Shown: positions 1 to 8,786 of the stretch, in pieces
Numbering within the stretch: position 1 is the stretch's first letter
How the letters are laid out: each line of letters starts with the position of its first letter
NCBI GenBank assembly: GCA_003050565.1
Contig: PEBW01000002.1
Coordinates: 248,001-312,000 of the forward strand
DNA length: 64,000 nucleotides
Reading direction: 5' to 3'
Source: Brockia lithotrophica
Lineage (GTDB): Bacteria > Bacillota > Bacilli > Thermicanales > DSM-22653
Translations under genes and position numbers: made by a program
The notes under the pieces: generated by a model
Seen by the model: the letters and a program-made list of their open reading frames with translations, nothing else
What the model was told of the DNA's origin: nothing
Databases searched by the model: none

Positions 1-876
1 CGCGAGGTCGAGGCGGGGAAAGGTGTTTGCGGGGCGCTCGGGCGCAAAGAGGGCGTACTGGATGGGGAAGCGCATGTCGGGAACGCTCAAGACGGCCTTC
101 ACGTTCCCGTCATGAAATTCTACCATAGCGTGTACGATGCTTTCATCGTGGAGGAGGACGTCGATTGCCTCGTAGGGCACGTCGAAGAGGAAGTGCGCCT
201 CGATCACCTCGAGCGCCTTGTTCATCATCGTCGCGGAGTCGATCGTCACCTTGGGGCCCATGGCCCAGTTCGGGTGCCGCAAGGCGTCGGCCGCCGTGAC
301 GCGGGCAAGGGCGTCGCGCGTGAGGTGGCGGAAGGCGCCGCCAGAAGCGGTGAGGATGAGGCGACGGATTCCCGAACGCGGTTCGCCTGCAAGGGCCTGG
401 TACACCGCAGAGTGCTCGCTGTCCACGGGTACGATCCTTCCGCCGCCCCTGGAGAGCGCCGCGAGGAGGAGTTCCCCCGTGGCGACGAGGGCTTCCTTGT
501 TGGCGAGGGCGATCGTCTTCCCCGCTTCCGCCGCGGCGAGCGTCGGCACCGCGCCGGAAAACCCCACGAGGGCGGAGACGACGACCTCCGCATCCGGGTG
601 CTCGGCCAAAGCGGTATACCCCTCCTCCCCCACGAGAATTTCCGGCAGGGGGGAACACCCCCGGGCCACAAGCTCCGCGGCGAACGCCTCCGCCGTTTCC
701 CCGTCGAGGACGGCTACCGCGCGCGGACGAAACGCGCACGCCTGTTCCGCGAGACGGCTCGCGTTACGTGCCGCCGCCAACCCTACAACTTCAAACGATT
801 CCGGAAACTCCGCCAGGACCTGGAGCGTCTGCATCCCGATGGATCCCGTGGAGCCGAGGATTACCACGCGTCGCAT
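1..876 (-). CDS. dxr: 1-deoxy-D-xylulose 5-phosphate reductoisomerase (3' end cut off by the window edge)
   Basis: DXR converts 1-deoxy-D-xylulose 5-phosphate to 2-C-methyl-D-erythritol 4-phosphate with NADPH, the committed step of MEP isoprenoid synthesis. The 292 visible codons show the NADPH loop GSTGSIG (residues 8-14), ANKEALV (125-131), the metal-binding VDSEHSA (151-157) and the substrate segment HPNWAMGPKVTIDSATMMNK (201-220). The ATG at 876 is preferred over the in-frame ATG at 882, because the GGGAG ribosome site lies 6 bases before 876 and abuts 882. It is the last visible gene of the rpsB-to-dxr unit, 97 bases after cdsA. The C-terminus is outside the window, so nothing can be said about it. 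Confidence 0.97.
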   Translation of the reverse strand, partial: MRRVVILGSTGSIGMQTLQVLAEFPESFEVVGLAAARNASRLAEQACAFRPRAVAVLDGETAEAFAAELVARGCSPLPEILVGEEGYTALAEHPDAEVVVSALVGFSGAVPTLAAAEAGKTIALANKEALVATGELLLAALSRGGGRIVPVDSEHSAVYQALAGEPRSGIRRLILTASGGAFRHLTRDALARVTAADALRHPNWAMGPKVTIDSATMMNKALEVIEAHFLFDVPYEAIDVLLHDESIVHAMVEFHDGNVKAVLSVPDMRFPIQYALFAPERPANTFPRLDLA

Positions 877-973
877 CTGCATCTCCCTTTCGTTCGTTCC
901 CCGCGCGGACGGTGGACCCTCCTCCGGACCCGGGCCGCATACGCCGGGGACGACCTGAAGCGAGACGGAAGGC

Positions 974-1780
974 TCAGAGGAGGCCAAGGAAGCGGAAGAA
1001 GAAGTACGCGATCGGGTAGGCGACGATCATGCTGTCGAAGCGGTCGAAGAACCCCCCGTGTCCCGGGAGGAGGTGACCGGAATCTTTGACCTGAAAGGCC
1101 CGCTTGATCGCCGATTCGATGAGATCCCCGATCTGTCCTGCGAAGGAGAGGAGGCCGCCCAGGAGAAAGGCCTGCCCGAGCGAGAGCGGCAAGCGGAACC
1201 CGCCTGCGGCAAGAAGGGCGACGAGAACGCCGAGGACGAAGCCGCCTAGGGAACCCTCCCACGTCTTCTTCGGGCTGACGTTGGGGAGGAGCTTGTGGCG
1301 ACCGAAGAGACGTCCGGCGAGAAAGGCGCCGATGTCCGTGGCCCAGACGACGAAGGCGACGAAAAGGGCGTACGCGGCCGTATCGGGAAGCACGCGCAGG
1401 AGGTAAAAGTAGTGGAACCCGAGACCGATGTACACGGCGCCGAGGAAGACGTACGCGAGCTTTTGCAGGGAGACTTCTTCTCGGTAGAGGACGTAAAAGA
1501 AGAGGAGGAGGAAGGCGGCGACCCAGAGAAAGTCCTTGAACTCGGGGGTATGAAGGGAAAACTTCGTCGAGAACGCGTAGCCGAAGACGAGCCCCCAGGT
1601 GAAGAGAACCCCGAGGACGTTTAGGGGGGTCAAGAAGCGCCGTTCGTACATGGCGGCAAACTCGAGGAAGACCGCCGTCGAGATCACGAGCAGGAGAAAC
1701 GAAAAGGCGGGCCCGCCCAACACGACGAGCGAGACGACGAGGGACCCGCCCACGAGCGCGGTGATGACCCGCGAGGCCAT
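974..1780 (-). CDS. cdsA: Phosphatidate cytidylyltransferase
   Basis: CdsA is an integral membrane enzyme that makes CDP-diacylglycerol from phosphatidate and CTP, the precursor of anionic phospholipids. The protein has 268 residues with many hydrophobic spans. It carries the full family signature near its C-terminus: it begins SAIKRAFQVKDSG at residue 223, continues with HLLPGHGGFFDRFDS, and supplies the conserved metal-binding aspartates. An upstream in-frame codon at 1804 exists, but the ATG at 1780 has a good GGGAGGGG site just ahead, so it is chosen. The gene follows uppS by 27 bases. This order (uppS-cdsA-dxr) is the usual Bacillales one and links isoprenoid, lipid-carrier and phospholipid synthesis. 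Confidence 0.96.
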   Translation of the reverse strand: MASRVITALVGGSLVVSLVVLGGPAFSFLLLVISTAVFLEFAAMYERRFLTPLNVLGVLFTWGLVFGYAFSTKFSLHTPEFKDFLWVAAFLLLFFYVLYREEVSLQKLAYVFLGAVYIGLGFHYFYLLRVLPDTAAYALFVAFVVWATDIGAFLAGRLFGRHKLLPNVSPKKTWEGSLGGFVLGVLVALLAAGGFRLPLSLGQAFLLGGLLSFAGQIGDLIESAIKRAFQVKDSGHLLPGHGGFFDRFDSMIVAYPIAYFFFRFLGLL

Positions 1781-1807
1781 GCCTTCCCCTCCCTGCACCG
1801 GCAAGCG

Positions 1808-2587
1808 CTACCGCCGACCGCCGTCCCCCAACGCCCCGAAGCGCCGTTCCCGCTCCGCGTACGCGCGGAGCGCCTCGAGGAGGTCCTCCCGCGTAAAGTC
1901 CGGCCAAAACCGGGGGGTAAACCAGAGTTCCGCGTAAGCCGCCTGCCAGAGGAGAAAGTTCGAAAGCCGCATCTCCCCGCCCGTCCGAATGATGAGATCG
2001 GGATCGGGCAGCCCGGCGCTCAGAAGGAAACGAGAGAGGTCTTCCTCGCGAAGCGCTTCCACGTCCGACCACGCGAGCTCGCCGTCCTGGACGGCGAGTA
2101 AAATCCTGCGCAGCGCGTGCACGATCTCGCGGCGGGAACCGTAATTCAGGGCGAAGTTCAAGATGAGCCCCGTATTGTCGCGCGTTTCCGCCACGGCCCG
2201 CTCTACCGCCGCGCGCGTGTGCGCCGGAAGTTCGTCGAGGAAGCCCATCACGCGAACGGACACGTTGCGTTCCTTGAGTTCCGGGAGATCGCCCTCGAGA
2301 AACCGCGTGGGGAGGGAGAGGAGGAAGTCGACCTCTTCCCGCGGCCTGCGCCAGTTTTCCGTAGAAAAGGCGTAGAGGGTGAGCACGCGAATGCCGAACT
2401 CGTCGGCGGCGCGCACCGTTCGGCGAACGGCGCGCATGCCCGCCTCGTGCCCTGCAATCCGAGGAAGCCCCCGCACCTGCGCCCAGCGCCCGTTCCCGTC
2501 CATGATAATCGCCACGTGCTTCGGCAGGCGATCGACCGAAGGGACCTCTTCCCGCTTTCGCGCGCGCCCACGCCCGAACGGCCACAT
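1808..2587 (-). CDS. uppS: Isoprenyl transferase (undecaprenyl diphosphate synthase)
   Basis: UppS condenses isopentenyl diphosphate onto farnesyl diphosphate to give the C55 carrier lipid used in peptidoglycan and wall polymer export. The 259-residue product has the catalytic IIMDGNGRW (Asp30), the LYAFSTENWRRP motif, and the C-terminal RTGGEMRLSNFLLWQ (from residue 201), which contains the RxSNF signature. An open frame continues far upstream, but MWPFGRGR at 2587 is preceded by a GGAGG site and gives the normal family length. It lies between frr and cdsA. Confidence 0.96.
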   Translation of the reverse strand: MWPFGRGRARKREEVPSVDRLPKHVAIIMDGNGRWAQVRGLPRIAGHEAGMRAVRRTVRAADEFGIRVLTLYAFSTENWRRPREEVDFLLSLPTRFLEGDLPELKERNVSVRVMGFLDELPAHTRAAVERAVAETRDNTGLILNFALNYGSRREIVHALRRILLAVQDGELAWSDVEALREEDLSRFLLSAGLPDPDLIIRTGGEMRLSNFLLWQAAYAELWFTPRFWPDFTREDLLEALRAYAERERRFGALGDGGRR

Positions 2588-2643
2588 CTCCGTCGCCTCC
2601 GTCCCGCACGAGCTCTTCCCAAACCGCGCCCAAATAGAGGACA

Positions 2644-2669
2644 CCCCCCGACCCGGTGCGGCCGGGGGG
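2644..2669 (-). other. GC-rich inverted repeat between frr and uppS
   Basis: The arms CCCCCCG (2644-2650) and CGGGGGG (2663-2669) form a perfect 7-bp stem in the 116-base gap between frr and uppS. No T-tract follows on the minus strand, so it does not look like a simple intrinsic terminator. It could attenuate or stabilise the transcript between the ribosomal-protein part and the lipid part of the operon. This is inference only. Confidence 0.3.
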
Positions 2670-2703
2670 CGGGCCGAGTAGGTCCCGCGTCGCCAATCCC
2701 AAG

Positions 2704-4009
<1,306 letters not shown>

Positions 4010-4666
4010 TCACCCTTCGCGGCCCAACTGCGACATCACTTCCCGGGCGAAGTCCTTGGCCTCCCGTTCGATCCCCTCGCCCAGCTCGTAGCGGACGAAG
4101 CGGCGAACGTCTACCTTCTCGCCCGTCTTGGCGATCGCCTCTTCGAGCAGGTCCTTCACCGTGCGGTTTGCGTCGCGGATGTACGGCTGTTCGAGGAGGA
4201 CGACTTCCTTGAAGAAGTTTTCCAGCTTCCCTTCGGCGATGCGGGCGGCGATGTGCTCCGGCTTCCCTTCGTTCTTGGCCTGCTCGAGGTAAATCGCCCT
4301 TTCCTGCTCGATGACCTCCGCGGGGATGTCCTCGCGCCGCACGTAGCGCGGCTTAAAGGCCGCGATCTGCATGGCGATTTCTCGGGCGAACTGGCGGAAG
4401 ACCTCCGTCTTGGCGACGAAGTCCGTCTCGCAGTTCACCTCCACGAGGACGCCGATGCGGCCGCCGGCGTGGATGTACGCCTCGACGACGCCCTCGGCGG
4501 CGATGCGCCCCGCCTTCTTTGCCGCCTGCGCCTTCCCTTTCTCGCGCAGGATCTGCACGGCGCGCTCCATGTCCCCCGCCGCTTCTTCCAGGGCCTTTTT
4601 GCAGTCGAGAAACCCGGCGCCTGTGCGTTCGCGAAGTTCCTTGATCTGATCGGCGCGTACGGTCAC
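4010..4666 (-). CDS. tsf: Elongation factor Ts (short form)
   Basis: EF-Ts is the nucleotide exchange factor of EF-Tu. Both signatures are present: [13 protein letters not shown] (residues 14-26) and [11 protein letters not shown] (76-86). At 218 residues it is much shorter than B. subtilis EF-Ts (about 293) and resembles the compact forms of Thermus and other thermophiles, which have a single core subdomain. It starts with GTG at 4666, with AGGAGGG well spaced ahead. It lies 93 bases after rpsB; no separate promoter is evident in that gap. Confidence 0.96.
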   Translation of the reverse strand: MTVRADQIKELRERTGAGFLDCKKALEEAAGDMERAVQILREKGKAQAAKKAGRIAAEGVVEAYIHAGGRIGVLVEVNCETDFVAKTEVFRQFAREIAMQIAAFKPRYVRREDIPAEVIEQERAIYLEQAKNEGKPEHIAARIAEGKLENFFKEVVLLEQPYIRDANRTVKDLLEEAIAKTGEKVDVRRFVRYELGEGIEREAKDFAREVMSQLGREG

Positions 4667-4759
4667 GCGGTGTCCCTCCTCGAGAAATCTCCCCGCCGCC
4701 AGCGGCCGGGGTGCCTTTTCCGCCCGAAGCGGACCCTCCGGACCCGGTCGAGGCGATGA

Positions 4760-5557
4760 TCAGACCTCAGCGTCGCCTTCCGGTTGGGCGAAAAACGCCT
4801 CGTCGAGCGGTTCTGCCTCCTCGGCGGCGGGTTCCTCCGCGCCTTGCGCTACTTTGCCCGCCGGTTCGGGAGTGAGCCCGCGGCGCCCTTCGAGAACGGC
4901 ATCGGCCATCTTCGCCGTGATGAGGCGGATGGCGCGGATCGCGTCGTCGTTTCCGGGAATTACGTAGTCTACCTCGTCGGGATCGCAGTTCGTGTCTACG
5001 ATGGCGACCACGGGGATCCCGAGGCGGCGCGCCTCCGACACGGCGATGCGCTCTTTCCGCGGATCGACGACGTACATCGCCTCCGGGAGCCGCTTCATCG
5101 TCTTGATCCCGCCGAGGAAGCGCTCGAGGCGCTCCTTTTCCTTTCGAAGGAGGATGACTTCCTTCTTGGGAAGGACGTCGAACGTGCCGTCCTCTTCCAT
5201 TCGCTCGAGCTCGTGAAGTCGGGCGATGCGCTTCTGGATCGTCTGAAAGTTCGTAAGCGTGCCGCCGAGCCAACGGTGGTTCACGTAAAACACGCCAGCC
5301 CGTTCGGCTTCCTCCCGGATGGCCTCCTGCGCCTGCTTCTTCGTCCCCACGAAGAGGATCTCTCCCCCTTCCGCCGCGACGTCGCGCAGAAAGCGGTAGG
5401 CCTCTTCCAGGAGCTTCATCGTCTTTTGCAGGTCGATGATGTAGATCCCGTTTCGCTCGGTGAAGATGTACCGCGCCATCTTGGGGTTCCACCGGCGCGT
5501 CTGGTGGCCAAAGTGCACACCGGCCTCCAAAAGCTGCTTCATGGACACGACGGCCAT
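4760..5557 (-). CDS. rpsB: 30S ribosomal protein S2
   Basis: S2 is a late-binding protein on the back of the 30S subunit. The protein has 265 residues and the full family pattern: [20 protein letters not shown] at the N-terminus, then [31 protein letters not shown] and [21 protein letters not shown] proline/glutamate-rich acidic tail of about 35 residues follows the conserved core. It is the first gene of the rpsB-tsf-pyrH-frr-uppS-cdsA-dxr unit. A sigma-A-type promoter and a foldable leader lie directly upstream. Confidence 0.97.
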   Translation of the reverse strand: MAVVSMKQLLEAGVHFGHQTRRWNPKMARYIFTERNGIYIIDLQKTMKLLEEAYRFLRDVAAEGGEILFVGTKKQAQEAIREEAERAGVFYVNHRWLGGTLTNFQTIQKRIARLHELERMEEDGTFDVLPKKEVILLRKEKERLERFLGGIKTMKRLPEAMYVVDPRKERIAVSEARRLGIPVVAIVDTNCDPDEVDYVIPGNDDAIRAIRLITAKMADAVLEGRRGLTPEPAGKVAQGAEEPAAEEAEPLDEAFFAQPEGDAEV

Positions 5558-5645
5558 GCGCTCCCCTCCGTATGGGGTTTCCTTCCGTCCCCCGACCGCC
5601 TACGCGGCACCCCAGTTTGGGAGACGGTACGTGGTGGGTAAATCC
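5558..5645 (-). promoter_or_regulatory. rpsB mRNA leader with extended stem
   Basis: About 88 bases separate the predicted transcription start from the rpsB start codon. On the minus strand CCGTCTCCC can pair with GGGGGACGG (one G-U pair), and GCC/GGC closes a small hairpin inside. Ribosomal protein leaders often fold for feedback control, so an S2-sensing role is possible, but I recognise no named leader family. The stem is seen; the function is inferred. Confidence 0.35.
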
Positions 5646-5651
5646 TGAGTA

Positions 5652-5681
5652 ACTATAGCACAGCCCCTTTCCTCCCCGCAA
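5652..5681 (-). promoter_or_regulatory. Sigma-A promoter of the rpsB unit
   Basis: On the minus strand the pattern is TTGCGG (5676-5681), an 18-base spacer, and TATAGT (5652-5657). Transcription would begin near 5645, about 90 bases before rpsB. The region between the boxes lies within a perfect inverted repeat (5663-5691), described separately. Confidence 0.7.
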
Positions 5682-5691
5682 GGAAAGGGGC
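5663..5691 (-). repeat. Perfect 11-bp inverted repeat overlapping the rpsB promoter
   Basis: GCCCCTTTCCT (5663-5673) and AGGAAAGGGGC (5681-5691) are exact reverse complements around a 7-base loop. In the minus direction it lies downstream of the last gene of the fla/che operon, but no T-tract follows. The rpsB -35 hexamer lies almost wholly in the loop. It could be a weak terminator for the upstream operon, an operator, or both. Confidence 0.5.
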
Positions 5692-5723
5692 CGAAGCGAG
5701 AGGCCGCAGAATTTCGAGGCGCC

Positions 5724-6122
5724 CTAGAGACGTTCGTCGAACAACGTCCCTGCCGAAGGCGGGAACGTTTCGCCCCGCTCGGGCGGAGAGCCCTCCGGCA
5801 TCCCAGGGGAAGGAGAATCCCCCTTCCGATTCCCTCCCCCGGCCTCCCCCCGCCCCCCTCTGCGACCCTCGCCGCCCGCGCGATGCGGAGCGACTCCCGA
5901 GCCGCCTCCGGCGCCTCGCGTGCGGGAAGGCGGGGCTCCCGGGAGAAGACCGCGATCGCCGGAAAGGGAAGCGGCAAGGGTGAGGGCCGCTTCGTTTTGC
6001 CGGACGTCCATCCGCTCCCGGAGGTAGGGTTGGACGCTTTCGCGCACCTGAAGTTCGAGGGAACGTACTACGCCCTCGTACAGCGTGCGTGTCAAGGCGA
6101 CCTGGAGTTCGACGAGGCGCAC
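5724..6122 (-). CDS. Hypothetical protein at the 3' end of the fla/che operon
   Basis: I do not recognise this 132-residue product. A GTG at 6122 is preceded by GGAGGGGGAGAGAC, a strong ribosome site, which favours it over an in-frame start at 6212. The first 50 residues look like an alpha-helical domain (RLVELQVALTRTLYEGVVRS, later VRESVQPYLRERM). The rest is rich in Gly, Arg, Pro and Ser and is probably disordered. It follows sigD by 150 bases. In B. subtilis this position holds swrB (ylxL), but no N-terminal membrane anchor is visible here, so homology to SwrB is not supported. The coding call rests on the ribosome site and the structured N-terminus. Confidence 0.5.
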   Translation of the reverse strand: MRLVELQVALTRTLYEGVVRSLELQVRESVQPYLRERMDVRQNEAALTLAASLSGDRGLLPGAPPSRTRGAGGGSGVAPHRAGGEGRRGGRGEAGGGNRKGDSPSPGMPEGSPPERGETFPPSAGTLFDERL

Positions 6123-6272
6123 GTCTCTCCCCCTCCCGGGACGGCACCGCGTGGGGCCGTCCGCAAGCGCCGCTCCCCCGACGTCGGCGGCGAAAAGCCC
6201 CCTCTCCGACAACCGCCGGTCCGTCCCCCTAAGAGAATCGGGCGAGGAAGGAGGCCCGTACAGAGGAAGGCG

Positions 6273-7040
6273 TCACCTTCCTTCTAGGTAGCGCTCCAAG
6301 AGGGGGCGCAGGCGAGCGAGGGCGCGGCCGTGAAGCTGGGAAATCCGCGAAGGAGACAACCCGAGGAGGTCGGCAATCTCGTTGAACTTGAGCCCTTCGT
6401 AGTAAAAGAGGGAAAGGATGAGACGCTCGCGCTCGGGAAGGCGCTCGATGGCCCGGGCGAGCTCGTCTCGAAGCTCGTTTCTCTCCGCCTCTTCCTCGGG
6501 GAGGGGGGCGTTGGGGTCCGACCACGGCAAGGGGAGCTTTTGTCCTTCGTCGTCCTCGAGCTCCGGGAAAGAACTTTCCGGTTCCTCGCGGCGCAGGCGC
6601 GCCACCTCTCGGGGAGAGAGGTTCGCCTCCGAAGCGATCTCCTCGTCGTCCACGCGCCGGAGGTGCTTCTGCTCGAGGAAGGATTGGATTTCCTCGACCT
6701 TCTTGCTCTTCTCGCGCAGGGAGCGCGTGTAGGGATCGAGATCCCGCAGGCCGTCGTAGATGGCCCCGCGGATGCGCCACATCGCATAGGTGGAGAAGGA
6801 AATCCCTCGCTCGGGCTCATATTTGCGCACGGCTTCGAGAAGCCCCACGTACCCGTAGCTCCGGAGCTCCTCTTGGCTCACGAACGACGGAAGCCGCGAC
6901 GCCACCCGCCCTACGACGCGATCCACCAGCGGCATGAAGCGGCGCACGAGCGCCTCTTCCGTCCGAACGTCCTTCGTGCGGATGTAGCGCTCCCAAAGGA
7001 TCTGCTCTTCGCTCCGCTCCTCCAGGATGGAATCCCCCAC
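6273..7040 (-). CDS. sigD: RNA polymerase sigma factor for flagellar genes (sigma-D/FliA)
   Basis: Sigma-D directs transcription of late flagellar, motility and autolysin genes and is held inactive by FlgM until the hook is complete. The 255-residue protein has region 2 (MPLVDRVVGRVASRLPSF, GLLEAVRKYEPERGISFSTY, AMWRIRGAIYDGLRDLD), a region 3 segment, and region 4 with a C-terminal helix-turn-helix (FNEIADLLGLSPSRISQLHG). It starts with GTG at 7040 behind GGGGAGGGGAGG. It lies 15 bases after cheD, as expected at the end of a fla/che operon. FlgM is not in the window. Confidence 0.96.
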   Translation of the reverse strand: MGDSILEERSEEQILWERYIRTKDVRTEEALVRRFMPLVDRVVGRVASRLPSFVSQEELRSYGYVGLLEAVRKYEPERGISFSTYAMWRIRGAIYDGLRDLDPYTRSLREKSKKVEEIQSFLEQKHLRRVDDEEIASEANLSPREVARLRREEPESSFPELEDDEGQKLPLPWSDPNAPLPEEEAERNELRDELARAIERLPERERLILSLFYYEGLKFNEIADLLGLSPSRISQLHGRALARLRPLLERYLEGR

Positions 7041-7055
7041 GTTCCTCCCCTCCCC

Positions 7056-7529
7056 TCAGAACACCGCTACTTCCCCCCGAACGGTCCAAACCGTGAGCTT
7101 CCCGCTCTCCGGGTCGAACTCGATCGTCCGGCCCACGGTTCCCCCCACGTCCTCCGCTTCCACGGGAATTCGGAGCTCCTGAAGGGCCGCCCGCACGGCG
7201 CGGACGTTCTTCTCCCCGATGCGAAAGAATTCGTTGGAGAGCAGGGGAAACATGTTCGCCCCCCCGGCGATCTTGGCCCGTAGCCGGCGGCGCACGCCGC
7301 CCGCCTCTTCGATGCGCCGCACGAGCTCGGGAATCCCCGTGTCGGCGAACTTGGCGGGGGGACCTTCGCGGCCGTGGCTCGCCTGGGGAAGCATGATGTG
7401 CGCCATGCCGGCGATTCGGGCCCAAGGGTCGTACAGGACGACCCCCACGCAAGACCCAAGCCCCGTCGTTCGCAACTTGGCGGGAGGACGGGCCACCGCC
7501 ATGTGGGCGATGGGCACGTGGATCACCAT
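7056..7529 (-). CDS. cheD: Chemoreceptor glutamine deamidase CheD
   Basis: CheD deamidates glutamines of chemoreceptors and binds CheC, stimulating its CheY-P phosphatase activity. The 157-residue protein has the catalytic motif TTGLGSCVGVVLYDP with Cys27, followed by GMAHIMLP with His44, then KIAGGANMF and GGTVGRTIEFDPESG. It follows cheC by 94 bases. With CheB missing from the locus, CheD may carry more of the receptor adaptation; that is inference. Confidence 0.96.
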   Translation of the reverse strand: MVIHVPIAHMAVARPPAKLRTTGLGSCVGVVLYDPWARIAGMAHIMLPQASHGREGPPAKFADTGIPELVRRIEEAGGVRRRLRAKIAGGANMFPLLSNEFFRIGEKNVRAVRAALQELRIPVEAEDVGGTVGRTIEFDPESGKLTVWTVRGEVAVF

Positions 7530-7623
7530 ACCTCGCCCCCCTTATCCGTGCGGTAGCTCGCTCCCCGCGCTGCGCCCTCGTTCCCCCGAATCCCGACCAT
7601 GCGGTTCCCCACGCTTCCCGTTT

Positions 7624-8271
7624 TCATTCCTCGTCCACCGCGAGGGCGGCGAGGAGCACGTCCACGGACCGGGGATGTGGGAGAAAGACGAGCTCCCCGC
7701 GAATTTCCTGCTCGCCGGCGCTCAGGCGGGCGTCTCCCAGGAGGATTTCGTCCGCGCTCTCCCCGACGGCGAGCATCCCTTCGGCGAGGATGGCGAGGGC
7801 GTAGTCGTACGCGAGGCCGGGCACGTTCATCCGCATTTCGAGCGAGGCGAAGGAAAAGAGGGTGGCGACGAAGTTCCCTGCGAGGATGTTCCCGATCTCC
7901 GCAAGGGCGCTCCACTCGAGCTCCGTAAAGTGCACCCCTTCCCCGTCTTCGCGGGGCGGATGCGCCTCCGTTTCTCCCGCGAGGAGAGCCGTCATGCGCC
8001 GCGCGAGCGCGCGGGCGTCTCTCGGGGAGAGGAGAAAAAAGAAACTCCCTTCCAGGTCTCCTTGAAAGCGGAGGTACGCACCCACGCGCGGCTCCTCGCC
8101 TCCGACGATCTCCTCCACCTCCGCAAAGTCCACCTCGCGCAAGGTGGGAACGGAAATCCACACGGTGACCTGCAGAAGTTCCCCCAGCGCCCGTGCGGCG
8201 TGGTGCGCTCCGATGTTGAAGATTTCCCGGAGGGCGTCCAGCGCCAGCGGGGGGTAGCGTCCGGTGGTCAT
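7624..8271 (-). CDS. cheC: CheY-P phosphatase CheC
   Basis: CheC dephosphorylates CheY-P and links to receptor adaptation through CheD. The 215-residue protein shows both phosphatase half-sites: LREIFNIG with Glu16 and Asn19, and ALAEIGNILAGNF with Glu125 and Asn128. The two-fold repeat is characteristic of CheC/FliY/CheX proteins. The ATG overlaps the cheW stop as ATGA, so the two are translationally coupled. Confidence 0.95.
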   Translation of the reverse strand: MTTGRYPPLALDALREIFNIGAHHAARALGELLQVTVWISVPTLREVDFAEVEEIVGGEEPRVGAYLRFQGDLEGSFFFLLSPRDARALARRMTALLAGETEAHPPREDGEGVHFTELEWSALAEIGNILAGNFVATLFSFASLEMRMNVPGLAYDYALAILAEGMLAVGESADEILLGDARLSAGEQEIRGELVFLPHPRSVDVLLAALAVDEE

Positions 8272-8756
8272 CGCATCTCCTCCAACTCCTGCGTTTCTTC
8301 TTCGCTCAAGATGCGCGTGAGGTCGAGGAGGAGAACGAGGTCCTCTCCGATGCGCGCCACGCCGGAAAGGTACCGGCTGCGGTCCGTCTTCGCCACCTCG
8401 GGGGTAGGCTCCACGGAAGCCTCCGTGAGGTCCCGCACGTCGTTCGCCTCGTCGACGATGTAGCCGATCTCCTTGTCGTTGAGGTTCACGATGAGCACGC
8501 GCGTCCGGTCGCTCACCTCCCCCGCCGGCAATCCGAGACGAAGCCGGAGGTCGACGAGGGGAACCACGGACCCTCGCAGGTTCATCACACCGCGTACGTA
8601 CGGAGGCGCGTGGGGAACGCGCGTCACGGCGCCCAAACGTTCGATGGACCGGACGTGCCGCACGTCGACACCGTACATCTCGCTCCCGAGACGGAAGAAG
8701 ACAAATTTCGACTCTCGCTCGCGCCCTTCTCTGCCTTCCGTGCGCAGAAGTTCCAT
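8268..8756 (-). CDS. cheW: Chemotaxis coupling protein CheW
   Basis: CheW is the SH3-like adaptor that joins chemoreceptors to the CheA kinase. The protein has 162 residues. The fold motifs are clear: FVFFRLGSEMYGVDVRHVRS, the receptor-binding VRGVMNLRGSVVPLVDLR, and the C-terminal repeat SRYLSGVARIGEDLVLLLDL. It lies 30 bases after cheA and overlaps cheC. Confidence 0.97.
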   Translation of the reverse strand: MELLRTEGREGRERESKFVFFRLGSEMYGVDVRHVRSIERLGAVTRVPHAPPYVRGVMNLRGSVVPLVDLRLRLGLPAGEVSDRTRVLIVNLNDKEIGYIVDEANDVRDLTEASVEPTPEVAKTDRSRYLSGVARIGEDLVLLLDLTRILSEEETQELEEMR

Positions 8757-8786
8757 GGGAATTCCCTCCCGATCTCGAGGTCCGGT

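Noticed and set aside
5663-5691. Intrinsic terminator of the fla/che operon
   Set aside because: The stem is perfect, but there is no T-tract after it on the minus strand, and the sequence overlaps the rpsB promoter. It is listed as an inverted repeat only.
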